Shown: positions 1 through 14,191 of the stretch, one piece after another
Layout: the number at the start of each line of letters is the position of its first letter
Numbering within the stretch: the first letter of the stretch is position 1
Assembly: GCF_001909285.1 (NCBI RefSeq)
Contig: NZ_MRSV01000001.1
Span: 2,188,556-2,252,555, forward strand
Reading direction: 5' to 3'
DNA from: Exiguobacterium profundum
GTDB lineage: Bacteria; Bacillota; Bacilli; Exiguobacteriales; Exiguobacteriaceae
Length of the DNA stretch: 64,000 nucleotides
Position numbers and translations under genes: made by a program
The notes under the pieces: generated by a model
Told to the model about the DNA's origin: nothing
What the model saw: only the letters and a program-made list of their open reading frames with translations
The model's database searches: none

Positions 1-233
1 AAATAGACGATGAAGAGCCCGCACATAAGACCGACGACCGTTCCGAATATGCGACTGAATACGATTTTAGACGATCGCTTGACGGTCGGTTGCATCGCCA
101 CAACTGCTGCGATGGCTCCCATCCCTGAATAAATCCCGAAGATATACCACGAGATGGCAACGGTGATGGCGACGGCAATTCCAGTTTTTAACGTACGTAA
201 CCCGATTTTCGGGATGTATCGTTGTCCATTCAT
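1..233 (-). CDS. Aromatic acid exporter / FUSC-like membrane protein, N-terminal part only
   Basis: This reading frame starts at the ATG at 233 and runs off the left edge, so only about 77 residues are visible. They begin MNGQRYIPKIGLRTLKTG and then show a hydrophobic segment, a GMGAIAAVVAMQPTVKRS-like stretch and a second hydrophobic segment. This layout is typical of the ArAE_1/DUF939 (FUSC-type) membrane proteins of Bacilli, thought to export small aromatic or amphipathic acids. The start codon overlaps the stop of the upstream gene in an ATGA arrangement, so the two genes are probably translationally coupled. The family call rests on the N-terminus only. Confidence 0.6.
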   Translation of the reverse strand, partial: MNGQRYIPKIGLRTLKTGIAVAITVAISWYIFGIYSGMGAIAAVVAMQPTVKRSSKIVFSRIFGTVVGLMCGLFIVY

Positions 234-1060
234 TTGAGTTCGACCTTTCCTGTCTCAGAAATCAGTTCCACCACCGGTCGATTCGATGTCGACAATTGAT
301 ACACACCCGGTTCGACTTCTTCGTAACGGTCGCTACTCGAGACTTTTCCGGTCGTCGTCACGTTCACTTGTCCTGTCGCATGTTTCGGCGCGTAACTAAG
401 CGTCCCAGCTTCCGTTTGGATGGTCATCGCTTGATTGACGACAACATCGCTGACGGTCGCATGACGATAAGAGCGAATGTCACCGTTCACAAGTCGTGCC
501 GATTCGATAGTCGTATCGCTTTTCGATTCAATCCGTAGACGATCACTATCAATCTGTTTCAAATTGACGGCATTCACATCCATAACAATCGTCTTCGCAT
601 TCAATCCTTGTCCTGTCACCTGCTCCGCTCCCAGATGAACCGATGTCATCGAGCTCGGCAAAGCGACTTTAATTTTGTAGCGCGACGGTTCATCGCTCGC
701 TCGACTTCCGAAATAGCTGAACCATCCATATCGCTCGACGACGTAGATGGTATCCCCGACTGACTTGACTTTGATGCGGCGTTCTTTCGAATTAGTCTGC
801 ATCACTTCAATCTGTACCTTTTCATTTGGACTACGAACGAATTCCACATTCCCATGGTCTGTTTCGAGTCGCAATTTCTTCATTTGATATCGGTCTTCAT
901 ACTGGTCTCCTAGCGCTAATAAATGGCTGAACACAAATAAATTCACTAAAAAGAGCGCTGGGATGATTATCAAGACGAGACCGAAGGCGACTTTACGATG
1001 TTTTGGAATTGCACGAAATCGTGCGTTCCATGTCTTCTCTTTGCTTCTTGAATACGCCAT
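230..1060 (-). CDS. Membrane-anchored DUF4097-like beta-helix protein, function unknown
   Basis: 276 residues. A basic N-terminus is followed by one membrane segment at about residues 24-48 and then by an extracytoplasmic part. That part is built of short alternating hydrophobic/polar strands (for example the stretches LRLETDHGNVEFV, DRLRIESKSDTTIES, TIQTEAGTLSY, VNVTTTGKVSSS). Such repeats resemble the DUF4097/putative-adhesin fold, in which strands form a solenoid. There are no catalytic motifs. The start is supported by AAAGGAG upstream of the ATG at 1060. It lies just past the terminator of the pyr operon and is coupled to the exporter-like gene that follows. I infer an envelope-associated role, but no function can be read from the sequence. 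Confidence 0.65.
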   Translation of the reverse strand: MAYSRSKEKTWNARFRAIPKHRKVAFGLVLIIIPALFLVNLFVFSHLLALGDQYEDRYQMKKLRLETDHGNVEFVRSPNEKVQIEVMQTNSKERRIKVKSVGDTIYVVERYGWFSYFGSRASDEPSRYKIKVALPSSMTSVHLGAEQVTGQGLNAKTIVMDVNAVNLKQIDSDRLRIESKSDTTIESARLVNGDIRSYRHATVSDVVVNQAMTIQTEAGTLSYAPKHATGQVNVTTTGKVSSSDRYEEVEPGVYQLSTSNRPVVELISETGKVELK

Positions 1061-1126
1061 ATGCCTCTCCTTTTCGAATCACTTCCGTTATTTTACCATG
1101 AAGTATGACATATGCCGAATCGAAAA

Positions 1127-1152
1127 AGAATCCGCCCGAAGGTGGATTCTTA
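1127..1152 (-). terminator. Rho-independent terminator of the pyr operon
   Basis: Read on the minus strand, an AAGAATCC stem, a CTTCGGG-containing loop and GGATTCTT are followed by a short T run. The hairpin starts within the stop codon of pyrE, so it closes the pyrimidine operon. Confidence 0.8.
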
Positions 1153-1759
1153 AGAGGTGACGAGGTCGCTCCAGGCACGAGGATCTTCTTGCCAGTCGCG
1201 AAGCGAATCGAGCTCCGAACGGTTTAGAACGCCCGTACTCTCTGCCACTTCAATCAATTCTGAGAACGTTGTCAACGATGTTGCCGTCAGATCTGCATCG
1301 CTTAGATTCTTCTGAAGAACCGGTAATCCGTACGAGAAGATGGCTTGAATCCCAATGACGTCACCACCCGCCTGACGAATCGCCTTCGCCGCATCGATAC
1401 TCGACATCCCGGTCGACAATAAATCCTCGATGACGAGTACTCGAGCGCCTGCCTCGAGTCTTCCTTCAATTTGATTGCCTTTCCCATGCCCTTTTGCATT
1501 CGAACGGACATAAATGAATGGAAGCCCGAGTCGGTCAGCGAGCAATGCCCCGTGAGGGATACCTGCCGTGGCCGTCCCTGCGATCACATCGACATCGGTC
1601 GGATTCACTGACTTCACCAATCCATCGACGATGACTTGACGCACTTTCGGATAACTGAGTGTGAGTCGATTGTCGCAGTAGATCGGACTCTTCAATCCGC
1701 TCGACCATGTATACGGCTCAGTCGGTGATAGTGTGACGGCTTCAATCTGTAAAAGTGCC

Positions 1760-1776
<17 letters not shown>
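1150..1776 (-). CDS. pyrE: Orotate phosphoribosyltransferase
   Basis: Joins orotate to PRPP to form OMP, the fifth step of UMP synthesis, in the cytoplasm. The 208 residues are the normal length for the family. The flexible catalytic loop RSNAKGHGKGNQIEG lies at about 91-105. The PRPP-binding signature VLVIEDLLSTG lies at about 113-123, with the acidic pair as E-D rather than the commoner D-D. Both are as expected for a working enzyme. The start at 1776 has GGGGAC upstream and overlaps the end of pyrF by 17 bases. It is the last gene of the PyrR-controlled operon and is followed directly by the terminator. Confidence 0.96.
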
Positions 1777-4077
<2,301 letters not shown>

Positions 4078-4081
<4 letters not shown>

Positions 4082-7000
4082 ACCATCACCCCGAACGTTG
4101 TGAATGCCGGGATGCTGACCGTCTGGAACGACAGGCTTTCAATGACTTGTAACAAGGCTTCGACCGTATCGAGCGAGGTCAGGCAAAGCGTGCCCTGTTC
4201 GGCGGCCGTTCTTCGAATCAAGAACCCGTCTTTCGTGACGAGTGCGTCGCGGCTCGTCGTATTGATGATCAAGTCGACGTCTCCACGCTCGATCACACTG
4301 AGCATCGTCTCACCGTCTTCTTGAATTTTCCCGACTCGACGAACACGCATCTGTTCCACTTCAAGACTATCAGCCGTCCCACTCGTTGCCATGAGGCGGA
4401 AACCGAGGCGGTCAAATCGTTTCGCCAAGGCGATGGCCTCGTCTTTGTCATGGTCGGCAATCGTCATGAGCACGTTCCCTTTCAAGGCGATGTTCATCCC
4501 TGCTGCAACGAGCCCTTTATAGAGCGCTTTTTCGAGCGTCCTTTCTGTCGCCATGACCTCTCCTGTCGACTTCATCTCGGGACCGAGCGATGGGTCTACC
4601 TCTTTCAATTTCGCGAACGAGAAGACCGGTACTTTGACCGAAATACTGTCCGACTCAGGATGAATGCCTGTCCCAAGACCTAGTTCTTTCAAACTCGTCC
4701 CAAGAATCGTTTGTGTTGCAATCCGTGCGACCGGTAACCCCGTCACTTTCGAGATGAATGGGACCGTCCGACTCGCACGTGGGTTTACCTCGATCACATA
4801 CAGGTCATCCGCATAGACAAACTGGATGTTGAGAAGGCCTTTGATGCGGAACGCTTTCGCTAACTTGATTGTATAATCGACGACTTTTTGTTTCTGTTTT
4901 TCACTGAGTCGTTGAGGCGGATAGACGGCAATGGAATCGCCTGAGTGTACGCCGGCACGTTCGATATGCTCCATGATCCCTGGGATGTAGACGTCCGTCC
5001 CGTCACAGATGGCATCGACTTCAATCTCAATTCCTGTCAAGTAGCGATCGATGAGAACCGGTCGATCTTTCGAGGCGATGACCGCATGTCGCATGTACCG
5101 CTCGAGCTCTGACTGTTCATACACGATTTCCATCGCCCGTCCACCGAGGACGTACGATGGTCGAACGAGTACCGGATAGCCGAGCTCATTCGCACATGTG
5201 ACGGCCTCTTCCACGTTTGTCGCAGTCTTTCCTGGTGGTTGAGCTAATCGTTCCGCTGACAATGTGGCTTCGAACGCCTTTCGGTCTTCGGCACGGTCGA
5301 TATCTTCCAGCGTCGTCCCAAGAATTTTCACGCCGTTCGCTTCTAACGATGCCGCCAAGTTAATGGCAGTCTGTCCACCGAATTGGACGATGACACCTAA
5401 CGGGTTTTCGTTCTCGATGACCTCTAATACGTCTTCTGTCGTCAAAGGTTCGAAGTACAATCGATCGGAGATGGAGAAGTCTGTCGAGACCGTTTCCGGG
5501 TTGTTGTTGATGATGATGGCTTCATATCCTGCATCTCGAATCGTTTCGATTGAGTGAACGGTCGCATAGTCGAACTCGACACCTTGTCCGATTCGAATCG
5601 GACCTGATCCAAGGACGAGGATGGACTCCCGGTCTGTCTTCACCGCTTCGTTCTCCACTTCATATGTCCCATAAAAGTATGGTGTCTCAGAAGCAAACTC
5701 GGCCGCACACGTATCGACCATCTTATAGACGGGACGAATGCTCCATTCTTTCCGTTTCGTGCGAACCGCTTCTGTATCCATCGACAGCATACGGGCGATT
5801 GCCACATCACTGAACCCTAGACGTTTCACATCCAGTAGACGTTCTGACGTCAACGGCTCCTTGATCAGTTGTTGCTCTGCCTGCCAGATCCGGTTCAATT
5901 TCTGTAAGTAGAATCGATCGATTTTTGTTTTTTTTTTTAGCGTTTCTACCGTGTATCCGCGACGAAGGGCCTCATAGACGATGAACAAACGCTCGTCTGT
6001 CGGATGAATGAGTCCATTCTCGAGATGTTCTGTGTCTAATGCTTGAAGTTGTGGAAGGTGGAGTTCTTCCATACCCAGTTCAAGCGAGCGAACCGCTTTT
6101 AGCAGAGCCTCTTCTAAATTCCGACCGATGGCCATGACCTCACCCGTTGCCTTCATTTGTGTGCCTAAGCGGCGATCCGCGGACTCAAACTTATCGAAGG
6201 CGAAGCGTGGGATTTTAGCGACGACGTAATCGAGCGCCGGTTCGAACGAGGCGTAGCTCGTCTCTGTGACCGGGTTTTTTAGTTCTGACAACTTGTAACC
6301 GACAGCGACTTTCGCAGCAAGCTTGGCAATCGGATAGCCTGTCGCTTTTGATGCGAGCGCTGAGCTCCGTGAAACACGTGGATTCACTTCGATGACATAG
6401 TACGTGAAACTGTCTGGGTCGAGTGCGAATTGGATGTTACACCCACCCTCAATACCGAGTGCCCGAATGATATCGAGCGAGACGCTGCGTAACATCTGAT
6501 AATCCCGATCTGATAGCGTCTGCGTAGGGGCGAATACGATCGAGTCACCGGTGTGGACTCCAACCGGGTCAAAGTTTTCCATCGCACAGACAATGATGGC
6601 TTGGTCACTCGAGTCACGCATGACCTCGAACTCGACTTCTTTCATCCCGGCAATCGATTTCTCCAACAAGACTTGCGTAACAGGACTCGCCTTTAATCCA
6701 GATTCAACGATTTGCTCGAACGATTCCCGGTCATGGGCAATCCCGCCACCAGTTCCCCCGAGCGTGTACGCAGGTCGGATGATGATCGGGTATCCGATCC
6801 GTTCCGCAAATCCCCAGGCAGACTCGAGCGTATGGACAATCTCACTTTCAGGTACGCCGTGACCGAGTTCGAACATCAAGTTACGGAACTGTTCCCGGTC
6901 CTCCGCCTGAACGATCGCAGACAATTTTGTTCCAAGAAGTTCCACGCCACAATCCCGCAGGACGCCCCGTTTGTCGAGTTCAAAAGCCAAGTTCAAACCC

Positions 7001-7281
7001 GTCTGCCCGCCAAGCGTGGCAAGGAGTGCATCCGGACGTTCCTGCCGGATGATTCGCTCGACGAATTCTGGTTCGAGCGGTTCGATATAGACACGGTCCG
7101 CCGTCGTCGGATCTGTCATGATGGTGGCCGGATTCGAGTTGACGAGGATGACTTCGTAGCCTTCTTCTTTCAAGGCAAGACATGCCTGTGTACCAGCATA
7201 ATCAAACTCCGCTGCTTGTCCGATTACAATCGGTCCTGATCCGATTACGAGGATTTTCTGAATATCTGGTCGTTTTGGCAT
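4078..7281 (-). CDS. carB: Carbamoyl-phosphate synthase, large chain
   Basis: Makes carbamoyl phosphate from bicarbonate, ammonia supplied by CarA, and two ATP. The product from the chosen start is 1067 residues and begins [17 protein letters not shown], the usual family N-terminus. An in-frame ATG 18 codons upstream at 7335 lies within carA and adds residues unlike the family, so I prefer 7281, which has GTGGGA upstream. Two homologous ATP-grasp halves are clear, each with an IGSGPI(V/R)IGQ(A/G)xEFDYA signature (near the start and near residue 555). The C-terminal regulatory MGS-like domain follows. An 11-base T run at 5928-5938 encodes a lysine-rich KKK stretch. It is part of the pyr operon, so it is the pyrimidine-regulated enzyme. 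Confidence 0.95.
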
Positions 7282-7282
7282 G

Positions 7283-8365
7283 TCAAATTCCCACTTTCTG
7301 TTTGTTTTCTTGTACGAGTTGCATGAATCGGTCAAATAAGTCGTTGGCGTCGAACGGTCCCGGTGCTGCCTCCGGATGATACTGTACCGAGAAGGTCGGG
7401 TGATGGAGATGTCTTACCCCTTCGATCGTTCCGTCATTGACCGCACGGTGTGTGACGATGAGCGGTGTATCGAGCAGTGACGTTTCCTCAACCGCATATC
7501 CATGGTTTTGAGAGGTGATGGTCACGGCACCGGTCTCAAGCTCGAGCACCGGATGATTCGCGCCACGATGTCCGAACGGAAGCTTGAATGTGTTCGCACC
7601 GTTTGCGAGAGCAATCAGTTGGTGACCGAGACAAATCCCGAACATCGGTGTCGTCGGCATCAGTTGCTCGATGAGCGGCAGTGCCGTCGGAACGTCTTTA
7701 GGATCTCCTGGTCCATTTGACAACATGATGCCGTCCGGCTCATACCGTAATACGTCCTCTGCTGTCACATCGTGCGGGAAGACGACGACCTCACAATCTC
7801 GTTTCATCAACTCGCGCATGATTCCAAGCTTTGCCCCGAAGTCGATCAAAGCAATGCGAGGGCCGGTTCCCGTACTCACATATGTCCGCTTCGTCGATAC
7901 GCGTGCGACTTGATCGTTCGGCGATTCTTCATCAAAGCGGACCCGTACCTCGTCCCACGTCAACTCTCCATCGATGAGGACACCGCGCATGACTCCTTTC
8001 GCTCGTAAATGACGTGTCAACATCCGTGTATCGATATCCGAGAGCCCCGGAATGCCGAAGCGGGTGAGTGTCGCATCGAGTGTCGCCGTTGAACGGAAGT
8101 TCGAAGGCGTATCGCATACTTCTTTTACAATCAACGCTTTTGCCATCGGAATCGTCGTTTCAAAATCCTCACGATTGATGCCATAGTTCCCGATCAATGG
8201 GTTCGTCAATACAATCATTTGGTCGCAGTATGATGGATCCGATAAGATTTCTTGGTATCCTGTCATTCCTGTCTGGAAAACGACTTCCCCCATCGTATCA
8301 GCCGGTGCCCCAAATCCTTTACCGATAAATTTCATTCCATCTTCAAGCCATAATGTTCGTTTCAT
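7283..8365 (-). CDS. carA: Carbamoyl-phosphate synthase, small (glutaminase) chain
   Basis: Releases ammonia from glutamine for CarB. The 360 residues start at [10 protein letters not shown], chosen because AAGGGG sits 8 bases upstream of this ATG and because ten extra residues from 8395 are not family-like. The N-terminal dimerisation part is followed by a class I glutamine amidotransferase domain with the nucleophile C245 in [10 protein letters not shown] and the His-Glu pair in [12 protein letters not shown] near residue 340. It overlaps the end of pyrC by 23 bases and is separated from carB by a single base. Confidence 0.95.
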   Translation of the reverse strand: MKRTLWLEDGMKFIGKGFGAPADTMGEVVFQTGMTGYQEILSDPSYCDQMIVLTNPLIGNYGINREDFETTIPMAKALIVKEVCDTPSNFRSTATLDATLTRFGIPGLSDIDTRMLTRHLRAKGVMRGVLIDGELTWDEVRVRFDEESPNDQVARVSTKRTYVSTGTGPRIALIDFGAKLGIMRELMKRDCEVVVFPHDVTAEDVLRYEPDGIMLSNGPGDPKDVPTALPLIEQLMPTTPMFGICLGHQLIALANGANTFKLPFGHRGANHPVLELETGAVTITSQNHGYAVEETSLLDTPLIVTHRAVNDGTIEGVRHLHHPTFSVQYHPEAAPGPFDANDLFDRFMQLVQENKQKVGI

Positions 8366-9623
8366 CAAATCGCCCCTTATATACAATTTCGCCACCGACC
8401 ATCGTCATGACCGGCCATCCGACAAGCTCTTTCCCTGCGAACGGTGTATTCTTTCCTTTTGAGTAAAATGTCGTAGGATCGACCGTCCGAGACGTTTTCG
8501 TGTCGATGAGAATCAGGTCCGCATCCGCTCCAACTTTCAGGTCCCCTCTTGATAAACCAAATACGTCGCTCGGACGTTTCGTCATCCAGTCGAGCAACTG
8601 ATGCTCCTCCATGACGCCAGTTTTTACAAACGTCGTGTACAGAAGTGGAAGGGCCGTCTCGAAACCGGTAATCCCAAACGGAGCCCGCTCTATCCCTTGT
8701 GCTTTTTCTTCTACTGTATGGGGGGCATGGTCCGTTGCGATCATATCGATCGTCCCGTCAAACAATCCCTCAAGGAGGGCCTGTCGATCATCCTCGTTTC
8801 GTAGCGGTGGGTTCATCTTGAAGTTTGCATCGAGTCCAGGGATATCGTCCTCGCTCAAGACGAGATGATGCGGCGTCACTTCAGCGGTCACGTGGATGCC
8901 GGCTCGTTTCGCATCCCGAATGACACGAACCGATTGGCGGGATGAGACGTGACAGACATGATAATGACACCCTGTCTCTTCAGCAATCAAAACGTCGCGA
9001 GCGATATGGATGCTTTCCGCAAGGCTCGGAATTCCTTGAATGCCATGCGCCTCACTGAATTTGCCCTCGTGGACCGACCCGGCCTTTAACGTATTGTCCT
9101 CACAGTGGGCGACGACCGCTTTGTTCAATCGTTTCGCTTCACGCATGGCTTGTCGCATCATCGCCGCCGATTGGACACCGACCCCATCATCCGTGAAGGC
9201 GAAAGCATCTGCGAGCGATTCCATGTCGACCTGTTCTTCCCCGAGTTGTCGTTTCGTGATGGCGGCGTAAGGTAATACACGTACGACCGCATCTTGTTCG
9301 ATTTTTTGAAGGAGGACGTCCATTGTTTCGCGATTGTCAGGAACCGGTCTCGTGTTCGGCATCGAGCAGATGGTCGTAAATCCGCCTGCCGCTGCCGCCA
9401 TCGTTCCTGTCTGAATCGTCTCTTTCGCCTCGCCCCCTGGTTCACGCAAGTGGACGTGGACATCGACGAGTCCTGGTGCGAGCAGATAGCCTGATGCATC
9501 GAGGACTTCTTGTCCCTCGGTCTCCCCTTTATAGTCGAGTGATTTTATCTTTCCGTCTTTCACTTGAATGGATGTCGTACGCTTCGTTCCCTTGTCATAC
9601 CATGTCGCGTTTTGAAGTATCAT
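8343..9623 (-). CDS. pyrC: Dihydroorotase
   Basis: Cyclises carbamoyl-aspartate to dihydroorotate, a zinc enzyme of the amidohydrolase superfamily (class I dihydroorotase). 426 residues. The metal-binding [10 protein letters not shown] lies at 54-63 (H56, H58), later ligands are in AVVAHCEDN and HYHVCHVSS, and the catalytic Asp is in MIATDHAPH. All are present. The start at 9623 overlaps the stop of pyrB as ATGA. Location in the pyr operon separates it from related hydantoinases and allantoinases. Confidence 0.96.
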   Translation of the reverse strand: MILQNATWYDKGTKRTTSIQVKDGKIKSLDYKGETEGQEVLDASGYLLAPGLVDVHVHLREPGGEAKETIQTGTMAAAAGGFTTICSMPNTRPVPDNRETMDVLLQKIEQDAVVRVLPYAAITKRQLGEEQVDMESLADAFAFTDDGVGVQSAAMMRQAMREAKRLNKAVVAHCEDNTLKAGSVHEGKFSEAHGIQGIPSLAESIHIARDVLIAEETGCHYHVCHVSSRQSVRVIRDAKRAGIHVTAEVTPHHLVLSEDDIPGLDANFKMNPPLRNEDDRQALLEGLFDGTIDMIATDHAPHTVEEKAQGIERAPFGITGFETALPLLYTTFVKTGVMEEHQLLDWMTKRPSDVFGLSRGDLKVGADADLILIDTKTSRTVDPTTFYSKGKNTPFAGKELVGWPVMTMVGGEIVYKGRFDETNIMA

Positions 9624-10534
9624 TGTTGTCCTCCTAATGCTCGATTTAAGATGCTCATCCGGGCATACACCCCATTCTTCATTTGCGGGAAGATGCGTGA
9701 CCGTTCATGCTCGATCAGACTTCCCGCAATCTCCACATCCCGATTGACCGGAGCCGGGTGCATGATGATGGCGCCTGCCTTCATTCGCTCGACGCGTTCG
9801 ACCGTCAAACCGAACTGTGTGTGATACTCTTCTTTCGAGAAGACGTCTCCCATGATATGGCGCTCGTGTTGTACACGGAGCAACATGATGACGTCACATT
9901 CGCCTATGATGTCATCGAGTTCTTTTCGCTCTAGCCCCATCGAATCGTCCCACCAAGAGGCAGGACTACAACCGACCACGTTTGCTCCGAGGCGCTTCAA
10001 GACGCTTGCGTTTGAGCGAGCGACCCGACTATGGACGAGGTCACCACAGATGGCGACGTTCAATCCTTGGAACGTTCCGAACTCTTCAAAGATGGTAACG
10101 AGGTCGAGCAACGATTGAGATGGATGTTCCCCGCTCCCGTCCCCTCCGTTCAACACCGGGATATTCAACTTTTCGATGAGTTCGTGATAATAGCCCGCTT
10201 CCGGATGTCGAATGACGAGTGCATCCACACCGATGGCTTCGAGCGTTTTACACGTATCGTATAGCGTCTCGCCTTTCGTGACCGATGACGTCGTCACATC
10301 GAACGGAATCTCCTGCATGTTCAAGTGGCGTTCGGCCATTTGAAACGAGTTTTTCGTACGTGTCGAGTTTTCAAAGAACAGGTTCGCTACGGTCTTCCCG
10401 TCAAACAGTGGAGGAAGATCTCCTTGCTTGTAGCGCAATGATTCTTCAATCATGCCCATGATCTCTTCAAGGGAAAGTGTGTCCAAACTGACGAAGTGTT
10501 TGACCGGTTTCACGTTTGTTTGCATCGTATTCAT
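9620..10534 (-). CDS. pyrB: Aspartate carbamoyltransferase catalytic chain
   Basis: Condenses carbamoyl phosphate with aspartate, the committed step. 304 residues. The carbamoyl-phosphate loop [11 protein letters not shown] lies at 54-64, and HPSQSLLDL and the aspartate-binding [10 protein letters not shown] are present. No regulatory pyrI gene follows, as is usual for Bacilli. The start at 10534 has a strong AAAGGAGG 8 bases upstream. The message passes through a PyrR attenuator in the 130 bases between pyrP and this gene, so the genes from pyrB onward are controlled separately from pyrP. Confidence 0.97.
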   Translation of the reverse strand: MNTMQTNVKPVKHFVSLDTLSLEEIMGMIEESLRYKQGDLPPLFDGKTVANLFFENSTRTKNSFQMAERHLNMQEIPFDVTTSSVTKGETLYDTCKTLEAIGVDALVIRHPEAGYYHELIEKLNIPVLNGGDGSGEHPSQSLLDLVTIFEEFGTFQGLNVAICGDLVHSRVARSNASVLKRLGANVVGCSPASWWDDSMGLERKELDDIIGECDVIMLLRVQHERHIMGDVFSKEEYHTQFGLTVERVERMKAGAIIMHPAPVNRDVEIAGSLIEHERSRIFPQMKNGVYARMSILNRALGGQQ

Positions 10535-10560
10535 GTTCGTCTCCTCCTTTTATTAGAGGC

Positions 10561-10603
10561 AAAGAGAAAAGGCGTCTCTTCACCGATGTGAAGGGACGCC
10601 TTT
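10561..10603 (-). terminator. Attenuator terminator between pyrP and pyrB
   Basis: On the minus strand AAAGGCGTCCCTTCAC, a 4-base loop and GTGAAGAGACGCCTTT form a long stem with one mismatch, followed by a TTTTCTCTTT tail. It lies about 50 bases downstream of a PyrR-binding loop and 30 bases before the pyrB start, the layout of a PyrR-dependent attenuator. Confidence 0.88.
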
Positions 10604-10637
10604 ATCTGGGCAGGGTACACCCAAATAAACGAGCCTT

Positions 10638-10670
10638 CACTTTGCCGACCTCACGGGATCGAATTAAAAG
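10638..10670 (-). promoter_or_regulatory. PyrR-binding loop before pyrB
   Basis: The minus-strand RNA reads ATCCCGTGAGGTC in the loop, matching the known PyrR site pattern ARUCCNGNGAGGYU, and a CTTT/AAAG lower stem flanks it. It starts just past the pyrP stop codon. PyrR with UMP should stabilise this hairpin and favour the following terminator. Confidence 0.85.
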
Positions 10671-11968
10671 TTACTTGCTTGTTTCGTTTCTTCAGTTGTG
10701 CTGACTTCGACTGCTGTGTCGTCTTCTTCATGCGGTAAGATGGCGTTCAACAAAATGCCGACGACCGTCGCGAGTGCCATGCCTTGTACCGGGAAGCTCC
10801 CGATTTGAACCATCGCACCTCCGAGTCCGATGACGAGGATGACCGACGAGATGATCAAGTTGCGTTTTTCTGCCAAGTCGACTTTGCTCTCCACCATCGT
10901 CCGTAATCCGTTCGAGGCGATGACACCGAACAAGAGGATCGAGATTCCACCTTTGACCGGGTTCGGGATGGTCGAGATGAACGCTTCGATATGACCGAGG
11001 AATCCGAAGCTGATGGCCATGAGTGCTGCGCCAGCGATGACGTAGACACTGTAGACTCGTGTGATGGCCATGACGCCGTTGTTCTCACCGTAAGTCGTAC
11101 ATGGTGGTCCACCGAGTGCAGAGGCGACGGCTTTTCCCACTCCGTCTCCAAGTAGCGTGCGATGGAGACCTGGATCTTTCATCGTTTCTCGTCCGATAAT
11201 TTTTGACGTGACCATCTGATCTCCGATGTGCTCCGTCATCGTGACGAGTGCGACCGGAACGATGGCGAGAAGGGCACCGACTTGCCACATCGGCATGTAG
11301 TTGACGAACACCATCGTGAAGTCAGGAAGTTGGAACAGGCTGGCTTGTTGAATCGGCGAATAATCGATGATGCCGAATGCCGCTGCGACTGCGTATCCTC
11401 CCACGATTCCAAAGAGGATTGGGACCGCTCCCCAAACACCTTTCAGTTTCGTCATGGCAAGCATCGTGATTCCAAGTGTAAGCAGGGCAATCGTCATGAA
11501 CGTCCCGTTATAGGCACCATCTTGATTCATCGACATGTCGATGGCGACCGGTGCGAGCGAGAGTCCGATGACCATGATGACCGGTCCGACGACGACCGGT
11601 GGGAGCAGTCGGAGCAACCAGTTGACGCCTGTCTTATAGATAATCAAGGAGACGACACCGTACACAGACCCGGCGACGATTCCGCCGAAGAGTGCGGCTT
11701 CGACACCCCATTGCTGGCTGACCGCTATGATCGGGGCGATGTAGGCAAAACTTGAACCTAAGTATGTTGGGACTTTGAAGCGGGTAATCGCTAAGAATGA
11801 GAGCGTGGCCACACCGGAAGCGACGAGGGCGACCGATGTATTTAATCCTGTCAAAATCGGGACTAAAATCGTCGCTCCGAACATGGCGAAGACGTGTTGA
11901 AGGCTGAATAATAGCCATTGTGGAAAGTGAGCTGGACGCTCGTGGATGTGTAGAACAGGTTGTTTCAT
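10664..11968 (-). CDS. pyrP: Uracil permease, NCS2 family
   Basis: A proton-coupled uracil importer in the cytoplasmic membrane. From the chosen ATG at 11968 it has 434 residues. AAGGAG lies 8 bases upstream, while the longer frame from 12001 would run through the PyrR hairpin. There are a dozen or more hydrophobic segments. The NCS2 family marks are the early QHVFAMFGATILVP, the substrate motif TEHIGD near residue 248, and the GGPPCTTYGEN signature near 295. It sits between pyrR and pyrB as in Bacillus subtilis. The upstream PyrR hairpin has no accompanying terminator, so control is probably at translation. Confidence 0.93.
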   Translation of the reverse strand: MKQPVLHIHERPAHFPQWLLFSLQHVFAMFGATILVPILTGLNTSVALVASGVATLSFLAITRFKVPTYLGSSFAYIAPIIAVSQQWGVEAALFGGIVAGSVYGVVSLIIYKTGVNWLLRLLPPVVVGPVIMVIGLSLAPVAIDMSMNQDGAYNGTFMTIALLTLGITMLAMTKLKGVWGAVPILFGIVGGYAVAAAFGIIDYSPIQQASLFQLPDFTMVFVNYMPMWQVGALLAIVPVALVTMTEHIGDQMVTSKIIGRETMKDPGLHRTLLGDGVGKAVASALGGPPCTTYGENNGVMAITRVYSVYVIAGAALMAISFGFLGHIEAFISTIPNPVKGGISILLFGVIASNGLRTMVESKVDLAEKRNLIISSVILVIGLGGAMVQIGSFPVQGMALATVVGILLNAILPHEEDDTAVEVSTTEETKQASNF

Positions 11969-11975
11969 ATTGAAT

Positions 11976-12010
11976 TCTCCTTCCTGGCCTCTCTGGACCA
12001 CCTTAAAGGT
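11976..12010 (-). promoter_or_regulatory. PyrR-binding loop overlapping the pyrP ribosome binding site
   Basis: In the 48-base pyrR-pyrP spacer the minus-strand RNA contains GTCCAGAGAGGCC, a clear PyrR loop. Its lower stem pairs CCTT at about 12003-12006 with AAGG, which is the first part of the pyrP Shine-Dalgarno AAGGAG. There is no room for an antiterminator and terminator. The hairpin therefore looks able to block ribosome access when PyrR-UMP is bound. The site match is direct; the mode of action is inferred. Confidence 0.8.
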
Positions 12011-12016
12011 ATGAGT

Positions 12017-13660
<1,644 letters not shown>

Positions 13661-13661
<1 letters not shown>

Positions 13662-14134
13662 TACGATTGTCCCCTTTCTTTGTTTAATTTTTCTTCAAAT
13701 AAAATCCCGATGACCATCAAGATGACACCAAACGTGAGTGCCATATCAGCCACGTTAAAAATCGGGAAGTTGTATCCGAACGGATACGTATCGACAAAGT
13801 CGACGACTTCGCCACGGAACAAGCGATCAATAAAGTTACCGATGGCACCGGCCAACAGTAATCCGACACTATATCCGAGGAGTTGATAGCCGTTCACCTC
13901 TTTGTGCAAGAAGTAAACGAGTCCGGCAACGACGAGTATGGTGATGATAAAGAAGAACGCCATCTGTCCTTCTAACATCCCCCAAGCCGCTCCTTTATTG
14001 CGGTAGGACGTCCAGTATAACAAGTTCGGGATGACTTCAATCGATTGACCAATTGTCATCGTTTGAACGACTACCCATTTTGTGAGTTGATCGATCAAAA
14101 TCAAGATGAGCGCCAATCCATAATATCGTTTCAT
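13661..14134 (-). CDS. lspA: Signal peptidase II (prolipoprotein)
   Basis: Removes signal peptides of lipoproteins after lipid modification, within the membrane. 157 residues with four membrane segments. Conserved residues are the N-terminal D14, the catalytic pair D103 in GAIGNFIDR and D130 in FPIFNVADMALT. The start at 14134 is preceded by AAAGGAG. It lies downstream of ileS, from which it is separated by a hairpin with a weak T tail, so some read-through from the ileS transcript is likely. Confidence 0.95.
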
Positions 14135-14160
14135 ATGCGTCTCCTTTCAAGCCGTTAAGA

Positions 14161-14187
14161 AACCGGAGTGGGGACGCCACTCCGGTT
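14161..14187 (-). terminator. Hairpin between ileS and lspA, possibly a partial terminator
   Basis: The minus strand reads AACCGGAGTGG, a short loop, CCACTCCGGTT and then TCTT. The stem is strong, but the T tail is short, so termination may be incomplete. Confidence 0.65.
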
Positions 14188-14191
14188 CGTC

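Noticed and set aside
11228-11755. Plus-strand 175-residue frame rich in Asp, His and Arg
   Set aside because: It lies fully antisense to pyrP, has odd composition and no binding site. It is a shadow of the permease gene.
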